Made by a program: the position numbers and the translations under genes | From: an uncultured Schlesneria sp. | GTDB lineage: Bacteria > Planctomycetota > Planctomycetia > Planctomycetales > Planctomycetaceae | Direction of reading: 5' to 3' | NCBI GenBank assembly: GCA_903904835.1 | Contig: CAIVEI010000190.1 | Span: 1-64,000 of the forward strand | DNA length: 64,000 bases | Shown here: one piece after another, positions 1 to 9,426 of the stretch | Layout: each line of letters begins with the position of its first letter | How positions within the stretch are numbered: position 1 is the first letter of the stretch | The notes under the pieces: generated by a model | Databases searched by the model: none | Told to the model about the DNA's origin: nothing | What the model saw: the letters and a program-made list of their open reading frames with translations, nothing else

Positions 1-716
1 CACCGACAAACCCGAGGTGTCATCGCTCATTTCGCCATTGCGAAAGGTTTGTAGCGGTAATCGCAATCAATGCTCGGAAACGTTTGAAGAATCGGCTGGC
101 CGCCGATTCGCCTGCGCCGATGGCTGCGGGCTAAACAATTAAGAAGTGGCGATGTGATCCTGCTGACTTTATTTGATCAAAAAAGGCTTCATCCCGAGGG
201 GCGCGAAAATTCGTCGGTGCCGACAAAATCAATTCCGGCACCTCCGATATGCCTTGTGACTACGCCAATGTCTTGAGCACCCACCAAACGTAAAAAAGTC
301 TATTTATCTATTGACTATTTATGTATACGTTAATACATTTATGTCGCCAGTTGTCTGTTGCACGTAAAAACTACGTTTTTCGTTCGTTGCTCCAAATTCT
401 CGTCTTTCTTCCGTGCGCGGCGAGCCGAAATGGTTAGAAAGTCGCTTCGATTAGGTCGAAGAATCCGTGGAATCACATCCACGGCTCGCCTCGAAGAAAT
501 GCTGCGAATCGAAGTCGGTCGAACTGCGTCGAACTTGATCGAACTCGATCACCGCAAAAAACGAGCGGAAAACTCGCCGAAACCCTATGATTTACGAGGA
601 ATTGTCGAAGTCGATCGAACTTTGACACCAGATTTCGGTGCGACAAGTTTTCAGTCAAATCACGGAAGATTTTTGAACATCAGGCAACGGAGGTAACAAG
701 TGAGAAGAATCACGAG

Positions 717-1140
717 AGACGTTCGTTCGTTCGGTCGACGGTGCGGGGTCGGGAGACTGCTCGCACAACTGGTCAAGAGATGGCGAAAACGGATGAAGTT
801 GGCGAAGTTGGCCAACTTCACACCGGCGAAAACGCTATGAAACAGGGAACTTGGCCAACTTTGGCCAACTTTTTTCAATGGTCGCGAAGAACATTTTGTT
901 TGGGTTCTGGAGGGCTGGCTGCGGCGGCAGAAAAGATTTTTGAACAGAAGGGCGCGAAGGGAACGAAGTGACGAGAATTACAGGAGACCTTCGGTCGGTC
1001 GTCTGCGCCGGGTCGGGAGACCGCTCGCACAACGGGTCAAGAACGAGTGAACTTGGTGAAGTTGGCCAACTTCACGCCTGCGAAAACACTATGAAACAGG
1101 GAACTTGGCCAACTTCTCCAACTTTTTTTGAGCTTTGTAG
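717..1140 (+). repeat. Duplicated GGCCAA-rich element (left copies)
   Basis: Two imperfect copies lie in direct orientation about 255-265 bp apart. One runs from about 717 to 890 and the other from about 984 to 1140. Both contain the perfect 14-bp palindrome AAGTTGGCCAACTT (805-818 and 1059-1072), then a block ending in GGGAACTTGGCCAACT. Both are preceded by a CGGGTCGGGAGAC-type block (about 747 and 1011). The same sequence blocks occur in inverted orientation at 17470-18490. The palindromes would fold as hairpins in RNA or single-stranded DNA. No transposase lies nearby, so the class of element is unknown. Confidence 0.75.
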
Positions 1141-1270
1141 AAAGTTTAGCGTTTGGGTGATGGTGGGACTTCGAAGACTTGTCCGCACCCTAAGGTATTA
1201 CGAACTTCCTGTTCGGTTCGTTCATCGTTGACCGAATTCCGTTATGGTCTTATCAGCCTTATCCGGGGTC

Positions 1271-1287
1271 GGCGGCTGGAAGCCGCC
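1271..1287. repeat. REP-like hairpin, GGCGGCT-GGA-AGCCGCC
   Basis: This is a perfect 7-bp stem with a 3-base loop. Its GGCT/AGCC core and loop resemble the hairpins at 60092-60108 and 62721-62737. All three lie outside genes, which suggests a small family of dispersed palindromes. Confidence 0.6.
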
Positions 1288-1407
1288 GGTACGCTCAGGG
1301 CAGAGTCTCGCGCCAGAGTTGCGCAAACTTCAGATCTGTGAAATGTTGAAAACGGCCTGTGTTCCGCCATAGTTGCGCAAGTTTCTCAAACGTTAATTCA
1401 GAAAGAG

Positions 1408-1510
1408 TTTAACCACGGATAGCACTGATGGGCACGGATAAAAAACTACAGAAAATTTGTCCTCGGCTTTCGTATTTATCAGTGCGAATCCGTGTAATCC
1501 GTGGTTAAAA
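1408..1510. repeat. Inverted repeat with ACCACGGAT arms
   Basis: The left arm (1408-1445) begins TTTAACCACGGAT and contains CACTGAT and CACGGATAAA. The right arm (1473-1510) is its imperfect reverse complement, ending ATCCGTGGTTAAA. The arms are separated by about 27 bases. A weaker element of the same design sits at 19949-20108. Repeats with ACCACGGATTACACGGAT-type wording are familiar from intergenic DNA of several bacteria; that is recalled, not searched. Confidence 0.65.
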
Positions 1511-1703
1511 ATCCTGTATTCTCCAGCATGTTCAATGGTTTTGGTTGGACTTCGAAGACTTGTCCGCACCCTACAGTTTCTCGAAATTCCAGCTCGGTTC
1601 GTCCATAGTTGCGCAAAACCTTCAGCGCTTGTAGATGAAAATGATTCTCAACGCGGTTAGTCTTGATTCGTGAATTCAATTCCCGCCTCATTGTTCGGCC
1701 AAC

Positions 1704-4700
1704 GTGAATCCTATGATCCGATTTCTTCCCGTAATCACACTGGCGTTTGTTCTTCAGGGGCTGGGTTCTGTGGCATTCGGCCAGTTAAAGCTGGCTGACA
1801 ATTCAAAAGATGTCTGGTTTCCGGACAAGGATTTTCCGAAATTGCTCACTCCGCGATGGGTGGGTGAAGAGGGTGTTGAATGTGTCGTCGTTCTGGCGAT
1901 CGATGACATGCGTGAGCCTGCCAAGTATGAGGGATACTTGCGACCGATCCTGCAACGGCTGAAGGCGATCGACGGGCGTGCGCCCGTCAGTATTATGACC
2001 TGTGCGGTGAAACCTGAAGACCCTCAGTTGCAGTCATGGTTACAGGAAGGTTTGAGTCTGGAATGTCACACGTTTGATCATCCCTGCCCGCTGCTGGCCG
2101 CCGGAGACATTGCTAAGTCGAAGGCCACGTACGACAAATGCGTCGATCTGATGACCTCGATTGCTAATAATAAACCTGTTGCCTTTCGAATGCCCTGCTG
2201 TGATTCGCTGAATACGGTCAGTCCGAGGTTCTATTCCGAGATCTTCCGTAAGACGACGAGCACAGGCAATTTTCTGCAACTGGATTCGTCAGTTTTCACG
2301 GTCTACACCGCCGATGATCCGAGCATTCCGCGCGACTGGATCACCGACGACGATGGCCGCGAAAAATTCCGAAAGTATATTCCACGGCGTCTCAAACGTG
2401 GCGAGCAGGTTCATGATCGTTTCGTCAATACGATCGAAAACTATCCTTATCCCTACGTGATTCAGAACACCTGCTGGGAATTTCCTTGCGTGGTCCCCAG
2501 CGACTGGTCGGCTAATCATCTGCACAAGCCGAACAACCCCGACACGGTTCGTGATCTGAAAGTGGCTCTCGACATCACGGTCGCGAAGCAAGGGGTGATG
2601 AATCTCGTCTTTCATCCACATGGTTGGATTAAATCCGAGCAGGTGGTCGAACTGATCGATCACGCGATCGCCAGGCACGGAAAGAAAGTCAAGTTTTTGA
2701 ATTTCAAAGAGTGTGTCGATCGATTGAATGCGAACGTGCTGGGAGGGCGATCGCTAAGGAATCTCGACGGAAGTGACTGCGGTCTTCGTCTTGTTGATGC
2801 GAATCGCGACGGTCGATGGGAGCTCACTCAGGTTCCTGTGACTCAAGCCGGACGACCAACGGAAGTTGACGAAGGACGTCGGCAAGTCGATATCAACGGT
2901 GACGGATATCTCGACATCGTGCTTTCGAATAGTTCGCAATATGGTGTCTGGTTGTTTGACCCTACGACAAAGGACCATTCGATTTTCCTGATGTCGGGAC
3001 AGCGGAACAATGAAAATCCGTCTGCAAACGCGTTGCCTTTGATTGTACGCAAGGATGGAACCGACAATGGATTCTTTGTCAAAGATCGGCATCTTTGCTG
3101 GATCAATGAAGAGACCGACACTTTGCCTGATTTGATGCAGCAAGTTTCGTTTGACGATTTGCTTGGTGATCGGATTCCCGACGCCAAGTCACCCGATGCA
3201 GCGATCAAATCGATGCGAGTTCGACCCGGATATCGCATTGAGCTTGTTGCACATGAACCTCTGACAATGGACCCTGTCGCGTTTGACTGGGGTGCCGACG
3301 GGAGATTCTGGGTGGCCGAAATGGCGGACTATCCGCTTGGGATCGACGGGCAGGGGACGCCTGGCGGTCGAATCCGATATCTCGAAGACACAGATGGCGG
3401 TGGTCAATACGACAAATCAACTTTGTTTCTTGACGGTGTTCCGTTTCCCAATGGAGTAATCGCCTGGAAAAAAGGGGTTCTTGTCTCGGCGGCACCGGAT
3501 CTCTTCTATGCCGAAGACACGGATGGGGATGGTAAAGCCGATGTCCGGCAAGTGTTGTATTCGGGTTTTGTGGAGGGGAATCAGCAGCATCGCGTTAACG
3601 GATTTACGCGTGGTCTTGATAATTGGTTGTACCTGGCGAACGGCGACAGCGGCGGATTGGTGACGTCGAAGAAGACTGGCCAGACGCTGGATCTTCGAGG
3701 GAGAGATCTGCGTATCCGGCCCGAAACCGGCGAGATGGAAGGGGTCGTCGGGGCATCGCAGTTTGGACGCAATCGGGATGATTGGGGCAACTGGTTTGGG
3801 AACAACAACAGCCGACCGATATGGCATTTTCTGCTCGACGATCATTATCTGAGTCGAAATCCGCATCTCACCGTACCAAATCTTTTGCGAGACGTTTCCG
3901 TAACGCCGGGTGCAGCACCGGTCTACCCTTCCAGCAAGACGATGACTCGATTCAACGATTTCCATACGGCGAACAGGTTCACCTCGGCCTGTAGTGCGAT
4001 TGTCGATCGTGACAACTTTTTGTTTGGGGCGGCAGTTGCAAAAGCGGCCGGGGGCGGTTCGAGCGATGGATTGCCAGTTGTCTCGCATACGTTTGTCAGC
4101 GAACCGGTCCACAACCTGATTCATCACGAAGTGATGTCGCCGGACGGATTGAGTTTCTCGAGTCAGCGAGCGGTTGGAGAAGAGGACTCGGAATTTGTTT
4201 CATCAACAGACAACTGGTTTCGTCCAACGATGATTCGCACGGGTCCCGACGGCGGACTATGGGTTGCCGACATGTATCGACTGGTGATCGAGCACCCTCA
4301 ATGGATTCCCGTTGAGTGGCAACGGAAGCTGAACGTTCGAGCGGGGGAAGACAAGGGACGTATTTGGCGTGTCAGCCCGGTAGGCTCAATGCCACGCCCG
4401 ATCCCCCGCTTCGACCGATTGGGTTTGCCTGACCTGGTCGCTGCACTCGACAGTTCGAATGGATGGCAACGAGACGTCGTACAGCAGTTGCTGATCGATC
4501 AAGCCGATCCCAAATCGCTTCCTCTGCTTCAATTGCAGGTCCGACAAAGCCGGAATCCGCTCTGTCGACTGCATTCGCTTTGCACTCTGGATGGCATCCA
4601 AGGGGGAATCACTGCAGAGCTTGTCTCGGAATCGCTGACAGATCCGCATCCCGGTGTTCGTCGCCACGCGGTCCGGCTGTTGGAATCACTTTTAGAACCC

Positions 4701-6494
4701 GACAAGCAGACGATAGCAAGGTTGAACCGGCTTGTTGACGATTCTGATCAACAAGTGCGACTGCAACTTGCGTATTCACTCGGAAATTTTAAGCAACCGG
4801 ACGCTGGGCGGTTACTCGGCAAAATCGCCCGTCAATCCGCTAACGACGCTTACATGCTGACCGCGGTCATGAGTTCCGTCGGTCAAGACAATCTTCAGCA
4901 AGTATTTGAGGAGGTCACCAATGACGGGTCAGTTCCGGTGGACTTGCTGGAAGTATTGCTGGGACAAGCGACCGCACTTCGACATCAATCGTTGCTCATC
5001 GCGTTACTCTCGAGGGCGACAGAACCTGCAGCGGACGGGAGCTATTCGGAATGGCAATTCTCGGCAGTCCAACAGTTCTTGCACTCTTTAGCTCGAAGAG
5101 GGGAATCGCTTGATCATTGGTTACGTGAGCTTGGGGCAGAGGGAATTCCAATCAATCGCCGCCTGCAATCGATGTTCTCATCAGCAAGGAAGCTTGCAGG
5201 AAGTGCAGAAGCTTCTGTGATCAACCGAGTATCTGCAGTGCGAGTTCTGGGTCATTCAACGCAGGACCTCGCCGTGCTTGGTAAACTACTCAAACCTCAG
5301 CAACCTCCGGAACTGCAGTCGGCATCTCTTGAGGCGATCGGGCGGACCAATGATCACGAGGCCGCAAAAATCCTGATTGACAATTATCGATCGTTCGGAC
5401 CGAGCTTGCGAGTACAAGCATGTACTGTGTTACTACGGCGTGAAGCATGGCGAGACCAATTGCTCGAAGCGTTGGAGATGAAGGTTCTGACTCCTGGTGA
5501 TCTCGATCCGACAAGTCGTCAGCGATTGCTCGTTCATAACCAGAAGGCCGTGCGGGATCGAGCTGAAAAAGTGCTTGCTATCAATCTGAGCACGGACCGA
5601 GCCAAACTCGTCACGGAATACCTGCCGATCGTTCGAAAGGGAGGGGACCCTCAGTATGGCAGTCAGTTATTCCTGAAACGCTGTGCTCAGTGTCATAAAC
5701 TGGGTGACGTCGGACATGCCGTCGGGCCCGATCTGATGTCATTGACAGACAAGTCCGCTGAGGCACTGGTGACAGCGGTTCTCGACCCGAATCGAGCGGT
5801 CGAAACAAAATTCACGACATTCACCGCCGTAACGAAAGCAGGGGTGACTCATTCTGGAATACTTTCGTCGGAAACCGCGAATAGCGTGACTCTGCGTGCC
5901 GCTGAGGGGAAAGAGATTTCTTTGCTTCGGAATGAGATCGAAGAATTTCAAAGCAGCACCAAGTCATTGATGCCCGAAGGATTGGAACGGGACCTGAATC
6001 CTCACGCTGCTGCAGCTTTGGTAACCTACATCCGGCAGAACGTCCCTTTGCCTGTTATGAAGTCGTTTCCTGAGAATTCGCCGCGAGTCGTACAGCCTGA
6101 CGTGACAGGGACGATTACTCTGACTCCCTTTGAGGCAGAAATTTATGGCCCGACGATCGTGATTGAAGAGCAGCACAAAAACCTGGGATGGTGGAGCAGT
6201 TCCGATGACATCGTTGTCTGGACGATCAATATCCCCAAAGCCGCGAAGTATACGGTTGCATGGACTTGGGCTTGCGACGCTCAAGCGGCCGGTAACAGAG
6301 TTACGGTCGAAGCCCTTGGCAGATCATTCACGCGAAAAGTCGGAAAAACAAATGGATGGGACGATTACCAGACGATCGACCTTGGCGAGCTTGAATTGCC
6401 TGCGGGTGAAGTCCGGCTGACAGTTAAACCATCCGGTCGACCCTTGCCCGCGCTCGGCGACGTGAAGTCTGTGGTACTACGATTAAGCCCTTGA
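1704..6494 (+). CDS. Giant multidomain PVC-type CxxCH heme protein with N-terminal deacetylase-like domain
   Basis: This 1596-residue protein is probably exported; the first 25 or so residues form a hydrophobic signal peptide ending near SVAFGQ. Residues about 40-340 resemble a NodB/polysaccharide-deacetylase fold, with an IDD motif and ECHTFDHP. Residues about 360-430 carry VCBS/FG-GAP-like Asp-rich segments. Residues about 500-880 match the planctomycete membrane-bound-dehydrogenase propeller, and a HEAT-repeat stretch follows to about 1290. A c-type heme motif, CAQCHK, lies near residue 1327. The C-terminal 120 residues look like a carbohydrate-binding or jelly-roll module. It starts with GTG at 1704 or ATG at 1713, and no clear ribosome site separates the two. 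Related CxxCH proteins are abundant in planctomycetes, but substrates are unknown. A role in oxidising or sensing polysaccharide at the cell surface is inference. Confidence 0.85.
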   Translation: MNPMIRFLPVITLAFVLQGLGSVAFGQLKLADNSKDVWFPDKDFPKLLTPRWVGEEGVECVVVLAIDDMREPAKYEGYLRPILQRLKAIDGRAPVSIMTCAVKPEDPQLQSWLQEGLSLECHTFDHPCPLLAAGDIAKSKATYDKCVDLMTSIANNKPVAFRMPCCDSLNTVSPRFYSEIFRKTTSTGNFLQLDSSVFTVYTADDPSIPRDWITDDDGREKFRKYIPRRLKRGEQVHDRFVNTIENYPYPYVIQNTCWEFPCVVPSDWSANHLHKPNNPDTVRDLKVALDITVAKQGVMNLVFHPHGWIKSEQVVELIDHAIARHGKKVKFLNFKECVDRLNANVLGGRSLRNLDGSDCGLRLVDANRDGRWELTQVPVTQAGRPTEVDEGRRQVDINGDGYLDIVLSNSSQYGVWLFDPTTKDHSIFLMSGQRNNENPSANALPLIVRKDGTDNGFFVKDRHLCWINEETDTLPDLMQQVSFDDLLGDRIPDAKSPDAAIKSMRVRPGYRIELVAHEPLTMDPVAFDWGADGRFWVAEMADYPLGIDGQGTPGGRIRYLEDTDGGGQYDKSTLFLDGVPFPNGVIAWKKGVLVSAAPDLFYAEDTDGDGKADVRQVLYSGFVEGNQQHRVNGFTRGLDNWLYLANGDSGGLVTSKKTGQTLDLRGRDLRIRPETGEMEGVVGASQFGRNRDDWGNWFGNNNSRPIWHFLLDDHYLSRNPHLTVPNLLRDVSVTPGAAPVYPSSKTMTRFNDFHTANRFTSACSAIVDRDNFLFGAAVAKAAGGGSSDGLPVVSHTFVSEPVHNLIHHEVMSPDGLSFSSQRAVGEEDSEFVSSTDNWFRPTMIRTGPDGGLWVADMYRLVIEHPQWIPVEWQRKLNVRAGEDKGRIWRVSPVGSMPRPIPRFDRLGLPDLVAALDSSNGWQRDVVQQLLIDQADPKSLPLLQLQVRQSRNPLCRLHSLCTLDGIQGGITAELVSESLTDPHPGVRRHAVRLLESLLEPDKQTIARLNRLVDDSDQQVRLQLAYSLGNFKQPDAGRLLGKIARQSANDAYMLTAVMSSVGQDNLQQVFEEVTNDGSVPVDLLEVLLGQATALRHQSLLIALLSRATEPAADGSYSEWQFSAVQQFLHSLARRGESLDHWLRELGAEGIPINRRLQSMFSSARKLAGSAEASVINRVSAVRVLGHSTQDLAVLGKLLKPQQPPELQSASLEAIGRTNDHEAAKILIDNYRSFGPSLRVQACTVLLRREAWRDQLLEALEMKVLTPGDLDPTSRQRLLVHNQKAVRDRAEKVLAINLSTDRAKLVTEYLPIVRKGGDPQYGSQLFLKRCAQCHKLGDVGHAVGPDLMSLTDKSAEALVTAVLDPNRAVETKFTTFTAVTKAGVTHSGILSSETANSVTLRAAEGKEISLLRNEIEEFQSSTKSLMPEGLERDLNPHAAAALVTYIRQNVPLPVMKSFPENSPRVVQPDVTGTITLTPFEAEIYGPTIVIEEQHKNLGWWSSSDDIVVWTINIPKAAKYTVAWTWACDAQAAGNRVTVEALGRSFTRKVGKTNGWDDYQTIDLGELELPAGEVRLTVKPSGRPLPALGDVKSVVLRLSP

Positions 6495-6504
6495 TGAACA
6501 TCGT

Positions 6505-6520
6505 TCCCAATTCAGTGGGA
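6505..6520. terminator. Possible weak bidirectional hairpin
   Basis: A short TCCCA/TGGGA stem with a 6-base loop sits between the convergent ends of the heme protein gene and aroC. No T-run follows, so a terminator role is only suggested by position. Confidence 0.25.
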
Positions 6521-6542
6521 GACTCAACAACAGCAATTCAAA

Positions 6543-7682
6543 TTACGTGGTTGCGATACTCGAATTCTGTCCGCGCCATCTGAGCCAATGGTCGGCGAGG
6601 ACAATGGCGACCATTGCCTCGGCCATCGGAATGAAGCGAGGCAATAAACAAGGATCATGGCGACCTTTGGTACGGACCGTTGTCGGTTCGCCTTGATCGG
6701 TCACTGTCGGTTGTTCCAGCGGAAGACTGCTGGTTGGTTTCACCGCCGCCCGAAGAATAATTGGAAGGCCCGTAGTGATCCCGCCGAGCATCCCACCATG
6801 TCGATTGGTGTCGGTGGTGATCCCATTGCGACCGTCTTGCCGAGGTTTGGTTGACGGGATGAAATGGTCATTATGCTCGCTGCCGCGCATGGTGACACAG
6901 CCAAAGCCGATGCCGTACTCAACCCCCAGAACAGCGGGAAGGCTGAAAAGCGCTTTAGCGAGATCCGCTTTGATTTTATCAAAGACAGGCTCACCTAGGC
7001 CGGCGGGAATGTTGGTGGCAACGATCTCTGCCGCTCCACCGATCGAATCGCCTTCTTTTCGAATCTGCTCGATCAGTTCAATCATCTGAGAGGCGGCTGC
7101 AAGGTCAGGGCAGCGAATGATATTCGGCTCACCGCTTGGCAACGTTTCAACCTGCGAAAGTGTAATACTTGCGGGATCATCAATCTGTGCTTTAATTTCC
7201 CCGACTTTAGTGACATACCCGATAACGCGCCCATCGAACGCTTGCTCGAGAATCTTCTTGGCGACAACGCCAGCAGCAACGCGGACCGTCGTCTCACGGG
7301 CACTCGAACGTCCACCACCTCGATAATCTCGAAACCCATATTTTGCGTCGAAGCTGTAGTCAGCGTGTCCAGGACGGTAGACGTGCTGGATGTTGCCATA
7401 ATCCTTGCTGCGTTGATCCTGATTACGAATCAAGATGGCAAGACTCGTGCCTGTCGTACGTCCTTCAAATACACCAGAGAGAATCTCGGGCGTATCCGAT
7501 TCGTCGCGTTGAGTGACGATATGACTTTGACCCGGTCGCCGGCGGTTGAGATCAATCAGCAATTCTTCAACAGTCAGCGGAATTCCCGGGGGAACACCAT
7601 CTATAATGACGACATTCGCAGGCCCGTGACTTTCACCAGCCGTTGTTATCCGAAACGCTTGTCCAAATGAATTTCCAGTCAT
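6543..7682 (-). CDS. aroC: Chorismate synthase
   Basis: Chorismate synthase converts 5-enolpyruvylshikimate-3-phosphate to chorismate with reduced FMN, the last common step of aromatic amino acid synthesis. The 379-residue protein starts GNSFGQAFRITTAGESHG, which includes the GESHG signature. It also has RGGGRSSARET in the middle and RHDPC near the C-terminus, all hallmarks of the family. The frame extends 24 bases upstream to a TTG, but the ATG at 7682 begins exactly at the family's usual N-terminus and is preferred. It is convergent with the heme protein gene and is followed upstream by a same-strand glycosyltransferase gene. Length is normal and no catalytic motif is missing. Confidence 0.97.
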   Translation of the reverse strand: MTGNSFGQAFRITTAGESHGPANVVIIDGVPPGIPLTVEELLIDLNRRRPGQSHIVTQRDESDTPEILSGVFEGRTTGTSLAILIRNQDQRSKDYGNIQHVYRPGHADYSFDAKYGFRDYRGGGRSSARETTVRVAAGVVAKKILEQAFDGRVIGYVTKVGEIKAQIDDPASITLSQVETLPSGEPNIIRCPDLAAASQMIELIEQIRKEGDSIGGAAEIVATNIPAGLGEPVFDKIKADLAKALFSLPAVLGVEYGIGFGCVTMRGSEHNDHFIPSTKPRQDGRNGITTDTNRHGGMLGGITTGLPIILRAAVKPTSSLPLEQPTVTDQGEPTTVRTKGRHDPCLLPRFIPMAEAMVAIVLADHWLRWRGQNSSIATT

Positions 7683-7793
7683 GATGCTATCGATTGTATC
7701 GAACAACGTTCGAGCGGTCAGTGATGTACGCGGGTTGCGATCACATTTTTGGAAATTCGGCTACGAAAACGTTGCACCCGTTACAGAACTCAA

Positions 7794-9299
7794 TTAATTC
7801 GATTCGACTTTGCGTTTGTAGGCGAACGGAAATGGTCTGTGCTGGTCGAGGCACAAGTATGCTTTCAGCGTTCGAAACGGTCGACCTCCGCGAGTCATCT
7901 CGATCGGGGGTAATTGTTGAATTTCGCTAAAATAAGGCTTGTACTCCTCGCCAAGATTTGGCCTTGCTTCCTCGTCGATCAAGACGCCGTCTCGACCTAG
8001 CCAATCTTCGGGTCGGCTCCAGAATGCAAAGCCACGGGCATCTCCTTGACGATAGCAGGCTACGGGAATCCGGTTGCGAACGGCGAATGCTAATTCACCG
8101 CTGTCGTACCAACGATCCGTGAACAAGAACGTATTCGGTCGATCGACCAGGCCACGTTGACGCAATGTTTCACCGACCGATTCCCAACCGCTGATTTCAA
8201 TACACGGGTCACGAAAAGGAAAATTGATCAGTCCGAATCTTGCTTGAATTAGAAACGCACCAGCGATCATTAACAGCGACGCAGACATAAAAACCAGCCA
8301 CCTTCGAACAGCAACGGGTTCGCATTCTGATCGTGATGCCCAAGTCGACCCGACCATCGGAAACAGCGGTAGAAACCCGATTAGCGGCCAATGGGGCAGG
8401 ATCGGACGAAAACATGCGACAGCGGTGAAGAGGACCAGCGGTAAGAGTGACAGACACAATAATATGCGATCAATACCCGAAATCGACGGCAGTTTGGGAA
8501 TGCGCGTCACAAGAATCACCGCAAATGAAAACCAGATCCAGGGGAGCAGGAATCCCATCGGACCGAATAGCATCAGAGCCAGTCCACCAGGCCGAAATTG
8601 CCACCCCACAGCCCGAGCACTCTGAAATGCGAAAGAGGCCCAATCATGTTGTGAATTCCAGATTAGTACGGGAATGAGTCCGAGAAAACCGATCACTGCG
8701 GCCACATAAGGTCCGGGGGTTTTCAGATTCCAACGTGCTGAAGGGGTTACTAGGACATAGAACACAGTCCCCAGCGGCAGGAATACAGCGTGATATTTGC
8801 TAAGCATCGCTCCAGCACAGGCCAACCCGACCCAGATCCAGGGAAGAATGCGCCCAGGCGAACCGATAAGTGCTTCGCTCACACTCCACATCGTCAGTAA
8901 CGCAAAGAACAACAGAGGACCGTCAGGTAAGACAAACGCACCTGCTGCTGCCGTGTAATAAGCACTCAAGTTCAGCGCAAGAGCCGCGTAAAATCCCGAC
9001 AGATCACCGTAAAAACGCTTGGTCCAACGATAAAGAACCCAAGTCGAACCTGCGAAGAGCAGAACGAAACCGAGTCGAACCGATAAAGGATGGATCCAGC
9101 CGCCGCAAACCGCGATTCCAATTTTGGCGACATACATCACCATGGGTGGGTGATCGAAGTAGCTCCAATCAGGATGAACAGTGTAAAGAAAGTGATAGGC
9201 CTCGTCTTGACCAGTCTCAAGACCGGCTGCCCACGCCAGTCGAATGATCATCGTAACGACGATAAGCGTCACCAAATTGCGTTGCTGGCTTCCTGCCAT
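7794..9299 (-). CDS. GT39/ArnT-like polytopic glycosyltransferase
   Basis: This 501-residue integral membrane protein has about ten hydrophobic segments. Near the N-terminus it carries GQDEAYHF followed by YFDHPPMV. This pattern, an Asp-Glu in the first external loop and a nearby DHPP, typifies lipid-phosphate-sugar-dependent transferases of the PMT/ArnT/GT39 superfamily. Such enzymes move a sugar from an undecaprenyl- or dolichyl-phosphate donor to a protein or lipid on the outer face of the membrane. The acceptor here cannot be read from sequence. The C-terminal part after the last membrane segment (about residue 350 on) is soluble. It lies between aroC and the phosphatase-barstar gene, all on the minus strand but with gaps over 100 bp. 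Confidence 0.85.
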   Translation of the reverse strand: MAGSQQRNLVTLIVVTMIIRLAWAAGLETGQDEAYHFLYTVHPDWSYFDHPPMVMYVAKIGIAVCGGWIHPLSVRLGFVLLFAGSTWVLYRWTKRFYGDLSGFYAALALNLSAYYTAAAGAFVLPDGPLLFFALLTMWSVSEALIGSPGRILPWIWVGLACAGAMLSKYHAVFLPLGTVFYVLVTPSARWNLKTPGPYVAAVIGFLGLIPVLIWNSQHDWASFAFQSARAVGWQFRPGGLALMLFGPMGFLLPWIWFSFAVILVTRIPKLPSISGIDRILLCLSLLPLVLFTAVACFRPILPHWPLIGFLPLFPMVGSTWASRSECEPVAVRRWLVFMSASLLMIAGAFLIQARFGLINFPFRDPCIEISGWESVGETLRQRGLVDRPNTFLFTDRWYDSGELAFAVRNRIPVACYRQGDARGFAFWSRPEDWLGRDGVLIDEEARPNLGEEYKPYFSEIQQLPPIEMTRGGRPFRTLKAYLCLDQHRPFPFAYKRKVESN

Positions 9300-9426
9300 G
9301 CCTCAGTTTCCTAACCTAAAGCCGTATTTGAGATTCACCGCATTTCAACGAACTACTGAACCAATTACGGAAATGAATCTTGCGATATCATTCAAGATCA
9401 TTGAACTGAAATGGACACAACTCAAA

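Larger units (their letters stand above)
1166..1620 (+). repeat. Pair of direct repeats plus shared 14-bp motif
   Basis: A 27-bp segment at 1166-1192 recurs at 1547-1573 without mismatch. Similarity continues weakly for about 35 bp, including a TCGGTTCGT segment. A 14-bp motif, CCATAGTTGCGCAA, follows the second copy (1603-1616) and also stands alone at 1367-1380. The arrangement looks like decayed dispersed repeats. No coding potential is attached. Confidence 0.65.
1..1703. other. Gene-free, repeat-rich intergenic region
   Basis: No convincing coding region is visible in the first 1.7 kb. The open frames present are short, lack family motifs and mostly begin at TTG. The stretch instead holds several repeat types, listed separately: a duplicated GGCCAA-rich element (717-1140), a hairpin near 1271, a repeated segment starting at 1166 and 1547, and an inverted repeat at 1408-1510. 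The upstream neighbour lies outside the window. The region separates the window edge from the large heme protein gene that begins near 1704. Confidence 0.6.

Noticed and set aside
358-696. 112-residue plus-strand frame near the left edge
   Set aside because: It starts at TTG and its composition is unlike the neighbouring genes. It overlaps other short open frames and carries no motif.
3417-4127. 236-residue minus-strand frame inside the heme protein gene
   Set aside because: It is a shadow of the much better supported 1596-residue gene, with no motif.
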